The notes: generated by a model from the sequence alone, not told the origin. A DNA stretch of 64,000 bases from CAWEQW01 sp963811365 (GCA_963811365.1 CAWEQW010000010.1:62001-126000), one strand, 5' to 3'. Counted from the stretch's first letter, positions 1-8,446 are shown. Numbers and translations are program-made.

Positions 1-222
1 CGGGGGCAGGCGGAGGCCGCGGCCGACCCGGTAGCCGCCGTAGGGCCCGCGGACCGACTCGATGGGTATGCCGGCCTCCCGAAGGATGGTGACGTAGCGC
101 CGGGCGGCCCGGTCGGACACCCCGAGCCGGTCGGCCAGCCGGTCGGCCGTGATACCGGGGCTGCCCTGCACGAGCTCGAGGGCGAGCAGCGCGCGGGCGG
201 TGGGGCTCGGTGCGGTCTCCAC
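1..222 (-). CDS. WYL/YafY-type HTH transcriptional regulator, N-terminal part (runs off window)
   Basis: Reading leftward from a GTG at 222-220 gives 74 open codons to the window edge. The sequence is a DeoR-like winged helix: a first helix (ARALLALELVQ), a helix-turn-helix (ADRLADRLGVSDRAARRY) and the wing GPYGGYRVGRGLRLPP. That wing is characteristic of YafY-family regulators, which normally continue into a WYL ligand-sensing domain; that part lies outside the window. It is divergent from the amidohydrolase at 492, which it may regulate (inference). The GTG is the only plausible start with the whole HTH downstream. Confidence 0.7.
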   Translation of the reverse strand, partial: METAPSPTARALLALELVQGSPGITADRLADRLGVSDRAARRYVTILREAGIPIESVRGPYGGYRVGRGLRLPP

Positions 223-478
223 CAGTCACCCCCGTCCGGAAGCAGGTCGTGTCGCAGCAGCGTAGCCTCCTCGGCGATTCCGGTGCGTCGGGTCGTCGTC
301 GCGTCTACCGTTGGAGGTGCACAGCGAAGGGCCGTCCCGATCCCACCAGAGGGGCGCCCGAGCGGAGGCCCTCGAGCAGCCGCTGCTGGGCCGACGGCCT
401 TCTCCCAGCGGGTCGTCGGGTGGGCCCGCGGCCGCGCGCCGGCGGGCCCACCTCACCGCGTCGCCGTCCGGGGGCCGC

Positions 479-484
479 TAGGTT
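479..484 (+). promoter_or_regulatory. -10 element (TAGGTT) for a leaderless amidohydrolase transcript
   Basis: TAGGTT matches the actinobacterial TANNNT -10 box and ends 7 nt before the ATG at 492. That spacing places the transcription start at or next to the start codon. No Shine-Dalgarno sequence is visible before the ATG, which fits a leaderless mRNA. Confidence 0.5.
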
Positions 485-491
485 GTCGTCC

Positions 492-1736
492 ATGTCCCCC
501 TCGGCACGCGTCGTGCAGGCCGGCCGGATCGTCGACGTCGTCGCGGGCGAGCTGCTCCGGGACCACCGCGTGCTGCTCGACGGAGACCGGGTCTCGGCCG
601 TCTTGCCGCCCGGGCAGAGCGCACCGCCGGACGCCGACGTGCTGGACCTCGGCGACAGCACCGTGCTCCCGGGGCTCCTCGACCTGCACACCCATCTGGT
701 CGGCCCGGTGGAGGCCGGCGACCTCGGGTCGGTGCTGGAGCGCACCGCGGTCGAGGAGGCACTGCTCGGCGTGGCGCACGCGCGGGCCACCCTGCGGGCG
801 GGGTTCACCACGGTGCGCGACGTCGGGACCTTCTGGGCGTTCGCCGATGTCGAGCTGCGCCGGGCGATCGACTCGGGCTGGGTGGAGGGACCGCGGATGC
901 AGTGTGCGGGCGCCTACCTGACCTGCCCTGGGGGCGGTGGCGACATCACCGGGGTTCCCGACGGTCGGCCGGTGCCGGCTGAGCTGCGGGTCGGCGTGGT
1001 CGAGAGCGTCGACGACGTACGGCGGGCGGCGCGGCGGATCGTCGAGGCCGGCGCCGACGTGCTCAAGGTGATCGCCACCGGTGCCGTGCTCGCCCCGGGG
1101 ACCGAGCCCGGCCTGGCCGAGCTGACCGAGGACCAGGTGCGCGCCGCGGTCGAGGTCGCGGGGGAGCACGGCCTGTTCGTCGCGGCGCACGCGCACGGCG
1201 CCGAGGGTGCCGCCCGGGCCGTGCGCGCCGGGGTCCGCTCCATCGAGCACGGCTCGCTGCTCGACGACGCGGTGCTGGACGCGATGGCCGAGCGCGGCAC
1301 GTTCCTGGTCGCCGACGTCTACAACGGCGACCACATCGCCGAGACCGGCGCCCGGGAGGGGTGGCCCGAGGAGCTGCTGCGCAAGAACCACGAGACGACC
1401 GACACCCAGCGCAGCGTCTTCCGGCGCGCGGTGCAGCGCGGCGTGCCGATCGCGTTCGGCACCGACGCGGGCGTCTTCCCGCACGGACGGAACGCGCGCC
1501 AGCTGGCCGTCATGGTCGCGCTCGGCCAGTCGCCGATGGCGGCGCTGCGCGCGGCGACCGTGGACGCCGCGCGGTGCATGGGCTGGGAGGACCGGGTCGG
1601 CTCCTTGCAGCCGGGCCGGTACGCCGACCTGGTGGCCGTCCGCGGCCACGACCTCGGCGACCTGTCGTGTCTGCAGCATCCCGCGCTGGTGATGAAGGGC
1701 GGTCGCGTCGTGGCCGGCGAGGACCGGTCGGGCTAG
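492..1736 (+). CDS. Metal-dependent amidohydrolase (imidazolonepropionase/prolidase-like)
   Basis: A 414-aa cytoplasmic hydrolase of the amidohydrolase superfamily. An N-terminal beta-sandwich piece is followed by the metal-binding HxH strand (DLHTHL, near residue 60). The bridging-lysine region VLKVIATGA, the metal histidines in AAHAHG and IEHGS, and the catalytic Asp in FGTDAG follow in the usual order, and the C-terminus (GRYADLVAV) closes the sandwich. Close family members cleave cyclic amides or Xaa-Pro/Xaa-Arg dipeptides; the substrate here cannot be read from sequence. The frame stays open upstream to about 210, but the TAGGTT-7nt-ATG arrangement and the family N-terminus support the start at 492. 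Its stop overlaps by 4 nt the convergent methyltransferase. Confidence 0.85.
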   Translation: MSPSARVVQAGRIVDVVAGELLRDHRVLLDGDRVSAVLPPGQSAPPDADVLDLGDSTVLPGLLDLHTHLVGPVEAGDLGSVLERTAVEEALLGVAHARATLRAGFTTVRDVGTFWAFADVELRRAIDSGWVEGPRMQCAGAYLTCPGGGGDITGVPDGRPVPAELRVGVVESVDDVRRAARRIVEAGADVLKVIATGAVLAPGTEPGLAELTEDQVRAAVEVAGEHGLFVAAHAHGAEGAARAVRAGVRSIEHGSLLDDAVLDAMAERGTFLVADVYNGDHIAETGAREGWPEELLRKNHETTDTQRSVFRRAVQRGVPIAFGTDAGVFPHGRNARQLAVMVALGQSPMAALRAATVDAARCMGWEDRVGSLQPGRYADLVAVRGHDLGDLSCLQHPALVMKGGRVVAGEDRSG

Positions 1737-2518
1737 GGCGCGGGACGTTCCGCGACCAGCTGCCAGAACAGGCCCGTGCGGTTGTAGGGCTCCCGGTCGC
1801 AGAGCGCCAGCTCGAGCCGCTCGAGCTTCGCGAAGTAGCCGGGCTCGTGCTTCGGTGCGTCGTCGACGAGCAGGTCGTTGGCGCAGCGCCCGCCGTACTG
1901 CGCGACGACCTCGAGCCCGGCCGCGGCCAGGTCGGCGCGCATCTCCTCGGCGTCGATCTTGCGCACCTCGTGGTCGAACGTGGCAGTCCGGCCGATCGGC
2001 TCGTCGAGCTCGGCGAGTGCGGCTGCTGGCCCCTCGCGCACCAGCTTGGACAGCACGATGCCGGCGGGGTTCGGTGCCACCACGGAGACCCGTCCGCCGG
2101 GGCGCAGGGCGGCCGCGAGGCGGCGAAGGTCGGCGGGACCGGGCGGCCGGTACTGCAGCACGAAGTGGCACAGCACGAGGTCGAAGCCGTCGACCGGCGC
2201 GTCCGGGAGGCTCGCCAGGTCGTCCAGGGTGCCCTCGCGCACGAGCAGCCGGTCCGTCACGCCGCGGTCCTCGGCGGCGGCGCGGGCTCCGCGGAGCATG
2301 CCGGGGGACGGGTCGAGCACGGTCACCGTGTGCCCCTGCTCGGCGAGCGGTACCGCGTCCCGGCCGTCCCCGCCGCCGACGTCCAGGACCCGCAGCGGTG
2401 CTCCGCCCAGCGCCGCGGCCTGCCGGGCGAGGGTGTGCCGGACGACCGAGAACCGGATCCGGCCCCACGGCGTGGCGGCCCAGGCGTCCCATTGCTCAAG
2501 CCGCTCGTCGAAGGTCAT
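1733..2518 (-). CDS. Class I SAM-dependent methyltransferase (CmoM/SmtA-like)
   Basis: A 261-aa Rossmann methyltransferase. Motif I is VLDVGGGDGRDAVPLAEQG, the acidic motif II residue is in VTVLDPS, and LVLCHFVLQY is the post-motif IV strand. The C-terminal pattern (LELALCDREPYNRTGLFWQL) resembles the end of E. coli CmoM, which methylates cmo5U34 of tRNA. The cmo5U pathway is not evident nearby, so the substrate is uncertain. The ATG overlaps the TGA of the upstream TetR gene (ATGA), indicating a coupled two-gene operon. Confidence 0.8.
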   Translation of the reverse strand: MTFDERLEQWDAWAATPWGRIRFSVVRHTLARQAAALGGAPLRVLDVGGGDGRDAVPLAEQGHTVTVLDPSPGMLRGARAAAEDRGVTDRLLVREGTLDDLASLPDAPVDGFDLVLCHFVLQYRPPGPADLRRLAAALRPGGRVSVVAPNPAGIVLSKLVREGPAAALAELDEPIGRTATFDHEVRKIDAEEMRADLAAAGLEVVAQYGGRCANDLLVDDAPKHEPGYFAKLERLELALCDREPYNRTGLFWQLVAERPAP

Positions 2519-3138
2519 CGCAGGGCTCCTGCCTCGGTCGGGAACGGGGCGCCCGTCGCGGTCCGGACGTACGACAGCAGGCCGTCCAGCGCCACGGCGG
2601 CATCCACCGACGAGTGCCTCGCCAGCAGGTGCATGCCGTAGGCGTCCTCCAGCGCCACGAGGTTGCGGGCCGCGACGAGCGCCGGCTGCGCGAGCCGGAG
2701 GGAGCCGTCGGCGGCCCCCTCCTCGAGGACCGTGAGGTACAGCGACACCTCCAGGTCGAACAGCCGTCCGGTCAGCGTGGCGTGCGCGTCGCTGCGGCCG
2801 GCGCTGACGCCGAGCTCCTCCAGGACCCGGCTGAGGTCCCGGTCGCCGGGGCCCGGAAGGCCGGAGCGGATCAGCCGGACCAGCCGCTCGGACGCGCTCC
2901 CGCCGCCCTCCAGGGCGCGTCGACGGGACCAGTAGTACCGGTCGACCGCGGCTTCGTGCGCCTCGGCGACGAGCGCCTCGATGCCGGGGTAGTAGTAGGC
3001 GACGAGGCGGTGTGAGACGCCGGCCTGGTCGGCCACGGAGGCCGGCCGGACCGCTGGCAGGCCGTGCTCGGCGATGACCCGGACGGTCGCCGCCACGAGC
3101 TGCTCGCGCCGGGCCGCCTGGTCCTTCGTCCTGGCCAC
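2515..3138 (-). CDS. TetR/AcrR family transcriptional regulator
   Basis: A 207-aa repressor-type protein. The N-terminal TetR helix-turn-helix is seen in ARREQLVAATVRVIAEHG followed by SVADQAGVSHRLVAYYY (residues about 8-50). The remainder is the usual all-helical ligand-binding domain. The GTG start is chosen because AAGGAGG lies about 8 nt upstream and the HTH begins right after it. The gene is directly upstream of, and overlaps by 4 nt, the methyltransferase, so that enzyme is probably under its control. An inverted repeat at 3196-3215 in the upstream region could be its operator. Confidence 0.85.
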   Translation of the reverse strand: MARTKDQAARREQLVAATVRVIAEHGLPAVRPASVADQAGVSHRLVAYYYPGIEALVAEAHEAAVDRYYWSRRRALEGGGSASERLVRLIRSGLPGPGDRDLSRVLEELGVSAGRSDAHATLTGRLFDLEVSLYLTVLEEGAADGSLRLAQPALVAARNLVALEDAYGMHLLARHSSVDAAVALDGLLSYVRTATGAPFPTEAGALR

Positions 3139-3195
3139 CTCCTCGCCTCCTTCGGCAAGGACCACGCCTCTGCCCTGGACAGGGCGGGCAGCATA

Positions 3196-3215
3196 CTTTG
3201 CTGCTATGCGCAAAG
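3196..3215. promoter_or_regulatory. Inverted repeat CTTTGC-N8-GCAAAG, candidate TetR operator
   Basis: Perfect 6-bp arms separated by 8 nt, 57 nt upstream of the TetR start. A minus-strand TATTCT (-10-like, TANNNT) overlaps the right edge of the repeat. The position fits autoregulation; the assignment is inferred from geometry only. Confidence 0.45.
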
Positions 3216-3360
3216 AATAGCGTCTGCACAGACGGGCGGGAGACTCCTGCCACCCGAGACCGCGTCGTCGCCGTACGACGTGCTCTTCAAGCCGGTCGGA
3301 CCCGCTACGGCATGTCCGGAGGCGAGTGAGGGAGGGCTGACGGGCGGGCGCCGCTCGGGT

Positions 3361-3366
3361 TACCGT
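3361..3366 (+). promoter_or_regulatory. -10 element (TACCGT) for leaderless gene at 3373
   Basis: TACCGT fits TANNNT and is followed by 6 nt and then GTG at 3373, the spacing of leaderless actinobacterial promoters. It supports choosing that GTG as the start. Confidence 0.4.
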
Positions 3367-3372
3367 GCGCGG

Positions 3373-3756
3373 GTGAGACGCGCCCCGCACGAGAACGTCG
3401 CCACCGTCCTGGTGGACCCGACGGTGCTCGCCGACGTGGAGCTGGAGCTGATGGCGCTGGACCTGCGGCTCTGGCCGGTGAGCACCGCGCCGATCTGTGC
3501 CGACGGTCCCCGCACGGCGTTCCAGGTGCGGCGCCGGATGCTGATGGCGCACCGCGGCGCCTGGGACGCCGCCGCGACCTGGACGCCGGTGTGGATCGGC
3601 TTCGGAGCGGGCTGGCGGGTCGGGGACGAGCCGCTGCCATGGGCGGCGCACGAGACCCTGTGGGCGGTGCTGGACGCGCACGCCGAGCACGTCCGCTTCC
3701 AGCGCCGGCTGGGTGGCGTCCCCAGGCTTCCGCTGCCGTACGACGTGCAGGGCTGA
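3373..3756 (+). CDS. Conserved-looking hypothetical protein, 127 aa
   Basis: I do not recognise this small protein. It is soluble (no signal peptide or membrane helix) and rich in Trp, Arg and acidic residues, with a central QVRRRMLMAHRGAWDAA segment. The GTG start follows a TACCGT -10 box at leaderless spacing; the frame is open further upstream but without good initiation signals. It lies between the divergent TetR gene and the convergent diguanylate cyclase, whose stop is 20 nt away. Confidence 0.55.
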   Translation: MRRAPHENVATVLVDPTVLADVELELMALDLRLWPVSTAPICADGPRTAFQVRRRMLMAHRGAWDAAATWTPVWIGFGAGWRVGDEPLPWAAHETLWAVLDAHAEHVRFQRRLGGVPRLPLPYDVQG

Positions 3757-3776
3757 CCGGCGTCGCCTCTCGGGCG

Positions 3777-5336
3777 TCACGACCCGTCGGTCGCCGCGGC
3801 GTGCTTGCGCTGGTGCTTCACCGCGTACATCGCCGCGTCGGCGCGGGTGGTGAGCTCCTCGCCGGTACCTGTGCTGAGGTCACCGCGGACGGCGCCGATG
3901 CTCACGTGCACGTCCACGTCGCCCGCGCCGGGGACGGTGACCGGCTCGTCGAAGAGCCCGGCGAGCCGGCGGCGGATCACGTCGAGGTCCGCGTCGCTCG
4001 CCACGTCCTCGCTGACCACGGCGAACTCGTCCCCGCCGAGCCGGGCCGGGGTGTCGCCGGCGCGCAGGGCCCCGGCGATCCGGGCGGCGGCGAGCTGGAG
4101 CACCTGGTCTCCGACGGCGTGACCGTGGCGGTCGTTGACGAGCTTGAAGTCGTCGAGGTCGATGTAGCAGACCCCGACGCCCGTGCCGTGCCGCTGCGCC
4201 CGGCCGAGCGCCTGTCCGAGGAGCTGCCAGTAGAGCCGACGGTTCGCCAGGCCGGTGAGCGGGTCGTGGCGCGCCTCGTGCAGCAGCCGCTCCTCGGCGG
4301 CCTTCTCGGCGCTCACGTCGACGACCTGGGCGAGCGCGTGCCCGGGACGGCCCGCGGCGTCGCGGAGCACGGTGATGTCGACCTTGACGGGCATCGCCGT
4401 GCCGTCCGCGCGGACCCACAGCCGGTGCCCGGTCCCGCCGGGGACCCGGCCCGCCGCCGCGAGCCGCAGGCCGGCCTCCGCGAGCGGGCGGTCGTCGGGG
4501 TGCGTCACGGAGCCGATGTCCCGGGCCTGGAGCTCGGCGGCGGTATAGCCGGTCATCCGGCACAGCGAGGCGTTGACCTCCCGGAAGGCTCCCGGCCTGG
4601 CGCCACCGAGGTCGACGACGGCCATCCCGGAAGGTGCCTCGACGAAGAGCCGCCTGAAGCGGCTGCGGCGCGTGGCGAGCAGGCCGAGGAGCGCCGCCGC
4701 GGCGAGCGTGCCGGCGAGCGCGACGCCGCCCGCCCGCACGGCCCGCGCTCGCGCAGCAGCGGCGCGGGCACCCTCGGCCGCCCCCGAGGCAACCGTCCGG
4801 GTGTGCGCGAGCTCGGCGTCGATGCGGGCGGTCAGCCGGGCCCCGCGGCCACCTGTGACCAGGGCGACCGCCGCCGGGTGCCGGCCCTCCTGCTCCAACC
4901 GCGCGGTCCGCGCGAGCAGGGCGGCCTTGGCCCGGACCAGCTGCTCGAGCCGGGTGGGGCGCTCACCCGGGGCGCCGGGCAGGGCGAGGGCACGGAGGTC
5001 CCGGGCGACCTGGGCGGCGCTCAGCCGATAGGCCGCGAGCAGGGCGCTCACCTGGCTGAGCAGGTAGCCGCGCTGGGCGGTCTCGGCATTGACGAGGTGC
5101 AGACTCAGCACCCGGGTGCCGTCGGTGACGACCTGCGCGTGGTGCGTCGCGGAGGCGGCCCTCGCCTCTGCGGCGCTCACCCGCGCCTGTACCGCGGTGC
5201 CGCAGGTCACCACCAGGAGCACGACGACCGCCAGCGCCCCGGCGGCCCACCGGCGTCCGGCTATCGGCTCGGGGTGCGGCTGTCGGGTGCGCTGCGGGAT
5301 GCGCTGTCGGGGGATGGCCATGGTGAGGGCCGCCAC
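3777..5336 (-). CDS. Membrane diguanylate cyclase: CHASE3-PAS-GGDEF
   Basis: A 519-aa sensor that should make cyclic di-GMP from two GTP. The order is: TM helix near residues 30-50 (AAGALAVVVLLVVTCGTA); an extracytoplasmic CHASE3-like region including ETAQRGYLLS; a second TM helix (VALAGTLAAAALLGLLA); a PAS domain (FRRLFVEAPSGMAVVD to VSAEKAAEERL); and a GGDEF domain beginning HDPLTGLANRR. The active-site motif LGGDEF is intact, and an RxxD inhibitory site (RAGD) lies five residues before GGDEF, predicting product inhibition. There is no EAL domain. The GTG at 5336 overlaps the TAG of the secreted-protein gene (TAGTG), suggesting coupling; an ATG five codons later (5321) is an alternative start. 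Confidence 0.88.
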   Translation of the reverse strand: MAALTMAIPRQRIPQRTRQPHPEPIAGRRWAAGALAVVVLLVVTCGTAVQARVSAAEARAASATHHAQVVTDGTRVLSLHLVNAETAQRGYLLSQVSALLAAYRLSAAQVARDLRALALPGAPGERPTRLEQLVRAKAALLARTARLEQEGRHPAAVALVTGGRGARLTARIDAELAHTRTVASGAAEGARAAAARARAVRAGGVALAGTLAAAALLGLLATRRSRFRRLFVEAPSGMAVVDLGGARPGAFREVNASLCRMTGYTAAELQARDIGSVTHPDDRPLAEAGLRLAAAGRVPGGTGHRLWVRADGTAMPVKVDITVLRDAAGRPGHALAQVVDVSAEKAAEERLLHEARHDPLTGLANRRLYWQLLGQALGRAQRHGTGVGVCYIDLDDFKLVNDRHGHAVGDQVLQLAAARIAGALRAGDTPARLGGDEFAVVSEDVASDADLDVIRRRLAGLFDEPVTVPGAGDVDVHVSIGAVRGDLSTGTGEELTTRADAAMYAVKHQRKHAAATDGS

Positions 5337-5647
5337 TACCAGTCGGCTGCCTTGGCAGCGAGCCGCAGGACGCCGCCGGGCTTCTTGAGGTAGGAGACGA
5401 CGACGGTGCTGTGCGCGACGCAGCCGCGGTAGGCGCGCACCTCCGAGGCGTACCCGTGGGCGGCGGCGATCGAGAGCCGGTGGCCCTTGGTCCCGAACTC
5501 GTGGTGCACCCGGCCCTTCGGCCAGCCGTGCTTGACCGCACGGTACTCGGCACGGGTGACGCAGCCGCTCGACGCGACCGCGGGTGCTGCGGGCACGACC
5601 GCGGCCGCCAGCGTCAGCAGCAGCAGCAGCACCATCAGGCGAGTCAT
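5336..5647 (-). CDS. Small secreted protein of unknown function, 103 aa
   Basis: The N-terminus is a classic Sec signal peptide (MTRLMVLLLLLTLAAAVVPA, cleavage probably after AVA near residue 25). The mature part of about 78 aa holds two cysteines (SSGCVTRAEY and YRGCVAHS) that could form a disulfide, and a basic, Tyr/His-rich middle. No family is recognised. AAGGGA lies about 10 nt before the ATG. The gene ends in a TAGTG overlap with the CHASE3 diguanylate cyclase, so it may be the extracytoplasmic partner of that sensor (inference from coupling). Confidence 0.7.
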   Translation of the reverse strand: MTRLMVLLLLLTLAAAVVPAAPAVASSGCVTRAEYRAVKHGWPKGRVHHEFGTKGHRLSIAAAHGYASEVRAYRGCVAHSTVVVSYLKKPGGVLRLAAKAADW

Positions 5648-5751
5648 GCTGCCCTATCCCTTCTCACCGTGAGCAGGACCTCTCACCTGGACGGTCGGCA
5701 TCCGGAGCGGGCACCTTTAGCGCCGGGCCGGCCGAGCATGGGGGCAACGCC

Positions 5752-6537
5752 TCAGCCGAGCGGGCCGCCGAAGGTCCGGGGCGACCCGTTGGCGTGCACC
5801 ACCAGACCCGCGCGCCCGGGGCGGCTCTGCAGCCAGCGCAGCGCGTCCGAGCCCCGTGCGAAGGCCGCGGTCGCGTCGATGTCGGCCCAGACGAGCTCCG
5901 CGGCCACGACCGTCACGGAGGCCAGGCCGGTCGGCACGCCTCCGGTCCTGGCGTCGAGGATGTGGGCCCCGCGCCGGTTGAGGCCCGAGGTCGCCACCGC
6001 GCCGTCCCGGACCGGGATCATGGCCAGGACCCGGTTCCAGGTCCGGGGGTCCTCGACGCCCACCCGCCAGGCCGGGGCGACCGGGTCGCCCACGTAGCAG
6101 ACCATGTCACCGCCGGCGGACAGGCAGAAGTCGGTGTCCGGCAGTCTCCGCAGGGCGGTCGAGGCACGCTGCACGGCCCACCCCTTGACCACGCCGCTCG
6201 GGTCGAGCACGCGGCGTCCGTCGGGCCCGATGCGTCGTACGTCGAAGGCGCCGCCGGACTCGACACGGGCCCGCTCACCCAGCGCGAGAACCTCCGCGAC
6301 CTCCGGAGGGCACTCGTCGACAGCGGCCTCGCCCCTGCCCAGCCGGGAGATCGCCGAGTCCGGCCGGTAGGTGCTGAACACCCGGTCGGCGTCGCGCAGG
6401 CTCGCCACGACCTCCTGCCAGGCGGCGTGGCCCCGGCCGTCGCCGGCGTGCCGGCCGCGCAGCGCCAGGCTGATGGGCATTCCCATGACCTGCTCCACCT
6501 CGCGGTGCACGGCGCTGCGGACGGCCGGCGCGGTCAT
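5752..6537 (-). CDS. apbE: FAD:protein FMN transferase (ApbE family)
   Basis: A 261-aa ApbE-type flavin transferase, which attaches FMN from FAD to a threonine of a target protein. Family hallmarks are MGMPISL near the start, the DADRVFSTYRPDSAISRLGRG segment, DPSGVVKGWAV, FCLSAGGDMVC, AVATSG and HILDARTG. No clear signal peptide or lipobox is seen. The ATG overlaps the TGA of the FMN-binding protein gene (ATGA), which encodes the obvious substrate. The family needs Mg2+ and acts on extracytoplasmic flavoproteins. Confidence 0.9.
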   Translation of the reverse strand: MTAPAVRSAVHREVEQVMGMPISLALRGRHAGDGRGHAAWQEVVASLRDADRVFSTYRPDSAISRLGRGEAAVDECPPEVAEVLALGERARVESGGAFDVRRIGPDGRRVLDPSGVVKGWAVQRASTALRRLPDTDFCLSAGGDMVCYVGDPVAPAWRVGVEDPRTWNRVLAMIPVRDGAVATSGLNRRGAHILDARTGGVPTGLASVTVVAAELVWADIDATAAFARGSDALRWLQSRPGRAGLVVHANGSPRTFGGPLG

Positions 6538-6974
6538 GCCCGGGCCCTGTCGAGCGCGCTCTGCAGGGACTGGAGGTACCCGGTGCTGGTCACGGTCGCC
6601 CCGGAGACCATGTCGATGCTCGCGTCCTGCGCCGTCATGGTCTCCTGCACGAGGATCGGCAGCGCGTACTGGTTGATCTCGTCGTCCCGGGAGTTGCCGT
6701 TCGGATACTGCAGGACCGTCACCTTGGTGATCGTGTCCCCGTCCATCGCCAGCCGGACCTGCACCGGACCCCACTGCGTCTGGGCCACGTCACCGGTCAC
6801 GGTGCTCGCAGTCGCCTGGGTGGTGGGCCGGCTCGACGGCCGGTCGGACGGCGTGCTGCCGACGATGGAGCTCGGCGCGCCGGTGGTCATGGTGCTCGAC
6901 GTCGAGGTGTGGTAGCCGAACAGCAGCACGAGCACCGAGACCGTGCTCAGCAACCAGAACGTGATGCGTCTCAT
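6534..6974 (-). CDS. FMN-binding domain protein, extracytoplasmic flavinylation substrate
   Basis: A 146-aa protein with one N-terminal membrane anchor or signal (FWLLSTVSVLVLLFGY), a Ser/Thr/Pro-rich linker and a C-terminal FMN-binding domain. It contains the flavinylation motif VSGATVTSTGY, where the Thr of SGAT receives FMN by phosphoester linkage in known NqrC/RnfG-type proteins. It sits between the flavocytochrome-type reductase (4-nt gap) and apbE (4-nt overlap), so electrons probably pass from reductase to this covalent flavin outside the membrane. Confidence 0.85.
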   Translation of the reverse strand: MRRITFWLLSTVSVLVLLFGYHTSTSSTMTTGAPSSIVGSTPSDRPSSRPTTQATASTVTGDVAQTQWGPVQVRLAMDGDTITKVTVLQYPNGNSRDDEINQYALPILVQETMTAQDASIDMVSGATVTSTGYLQSLQSALDRARA

Positions 6975-6978
6975 CGGG

Positions 6979-8415
6979 TCACCGGCCGAAGGTCTCGAGG
7001 TGGAGCCGGCCCGACGGGAGGCCGAGCTCGCCGAGGGTCCGGGCGACGAGCTCGGCCCACCGCGCAGGGCCGCAGACGTAGACGTCGCGCTCGGCGACGT
7101 CGGGCAGCCAGTAGCCCAGCGCGACGGCGTCGCTGACCTGGTCGGGGAGCGCGATGCCGTCGCCGAGCCACGAGCCGGAGGCACGCCGGTGGCCCGGCAG
7201 GTCGAGCACCGCCAGCCTGCCCCGGCGGCGCAGCGCCGCGAGCTCGTGGGCGAACAGCGGCTCACGGCTGTAGCGGTGCAGGACGACGATGTCCCCGGGC
7301 ATGCCGGAGAGCTCCTCGGCCAGGGCTCGCATCGGGGCGATCCCGACCCCGGCGCCGATGAGCGCGACCCCGCGGCGGCTGCGGGCCCGCGCGCTCAGCC
7401 GCCCGTAGGGTCCCTCCACCAGCACCCGGGTGCCGGGGCGCAGCGCCGTGTCGGCCGCGCTGCCGTCGCCGACGGCCTGCACCGTGATCCGCAGGCTGCG
7501 ACCGTCCGGGGCGGCGGACAGCGAGTAGGGGTGGGCGCGGGTCCAGCCGGGCCGGCCGAGGAACCGCCAGGAGAAGAACTGGCCGGCCTCGGCGCCGAGC
7601 CGGTCCAGGCGTCGACCGGTCAGGTGGACCGACACGATGCCGGGCGCCTCGGGGACCACCGCCGTCACGCGCAGCCGGTGTCGCAGGGTGCGCCGGGCCG
7701 GAAGTCCGATCCGCCAGAGGACGACCGCGCCGGCGGCGAGGGCCCAGGCGGTCCACCAGAAGGCGGCTCGGGGGGTGCTGGTGCTCAGCTGCTGGCCGGT
7801 CCAGAGCTGGTGCGGCAGTGCGAGCCCGACGCCGAGGTAGGCGTACAGGTGCAGCAGGTGCCAGGACTCGTAGCGGGTCCGGCGGCGGGCCGCCCGCACG
7901 CTCGTGACGACGACCAGGCAGAGCGCCGCCGTCCCCGCCACGGCGAGCAGCATCCCGGGGTAGCCCACGGTCAGCTCCCACAACGTCGGCGGCGTCCTGG
8001 TCAGCTCGCCGGCGGCGTACCCCCAGGTGACCGTCACGACGTGCGCCACCATCAGGTCGAAGGAGGCGAACCCGACCAGGCGGTGCAGCTGCGCCAGCCG
8101 GTCCTGGCCGAAGGCGGCCTCGAGCCGGGGCACGCGTGCCATCAGCACCACCTGCGACAGGAGCAGGACCGAGGCGACCAGCCCGGTGATCCGGCCGACG
8201 GAGGTGAGCCCGGTGGTCCAGCCGCGGAGATCCTGCAGACCCCGGTCGGCGACCCACCAGTACGTGACCAGGAGCAGTCCCAGCCAGAGTGCCGCGACAG
8301 CGGCGAGGCGGACGGACGCGTCGCGGCGGGCGCGGCGCCCGAGCTGCTCGGCCATCCGGTTCCGTGCGTCGTGGCGGGAGACCGTCGACCGGGCGGCTGC
8401 GGCGGTGGCGGTCAT
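6979..8415 (-). CDS. Ferric reductase-like transmembrane/FAD-NAD(P) oxidoreductase
   Basis: A 478-aa protein. The N-terminal half has about six TM helices with histidines suited to two haems (LHRLVGF, MVAHVVTVTWGY, SWHLLHLYAYLG, ALPHQLW). The C-terminal half is a ferredoxin-NADP reductase module with the FAD motif HPYSLSAAP, the pyridine-nucleotide motif GAGVGIAPMRAL and the terminal YVCGPARW. The expected role is to move electrons from cytoplasmic NAD(P)H through FAD and haems to the outside face. The start at 8415 has GGAGG very close (2 nt); an internal ATG 41 codons in is an alternative. It is first in the reductase / FMN-binding / ApbE operon. Confidence 0.88.
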   Translation of the reverse strand: MTATAAAARSTVSRHDARNRMAEQLGRRARRDASVRLAAVAALWLGLLLVTYWWVADRGLQDLRGWTTGLTSVGRITGLVASVLLLSQVVLMARVPRLEAAFGQDRLAQLHRLVGFASFDLMVAHVVTVTWGYAAGELTRTPPTLWELTVGYPGMLLAVAGTAALCLVVVTSVRAARRRTRYESWHLLHLYAYLGVGLALPHQLWTGQQLSTSTPRAAFWWTAWALAAGAVVLWRIGLPARRTLRHRLRVTAVVPEAPGIVSVHLTGRRLDRLGAEAGQFFSWRFLGRPGWTRAHPYSLSAAPDGRSLRITVQAVGDGSAADTALRPGTRVLVEGPYGRLSARARSRRGVALIGAGVGIAPMRALAEELSGMPGDIVVLHRYSREPLFAHELAALRRRGRLAVLDLPGHRRASGSWLGDGIALPDQVSDAVALGYWLPDVAERDVYVCGPARWAELVARTLGELGLPSGRLHLETFGR

Positions 8416-8446
8416 GCCTCCAGTCTCGAGCTCCCCGCTGAGCGGG

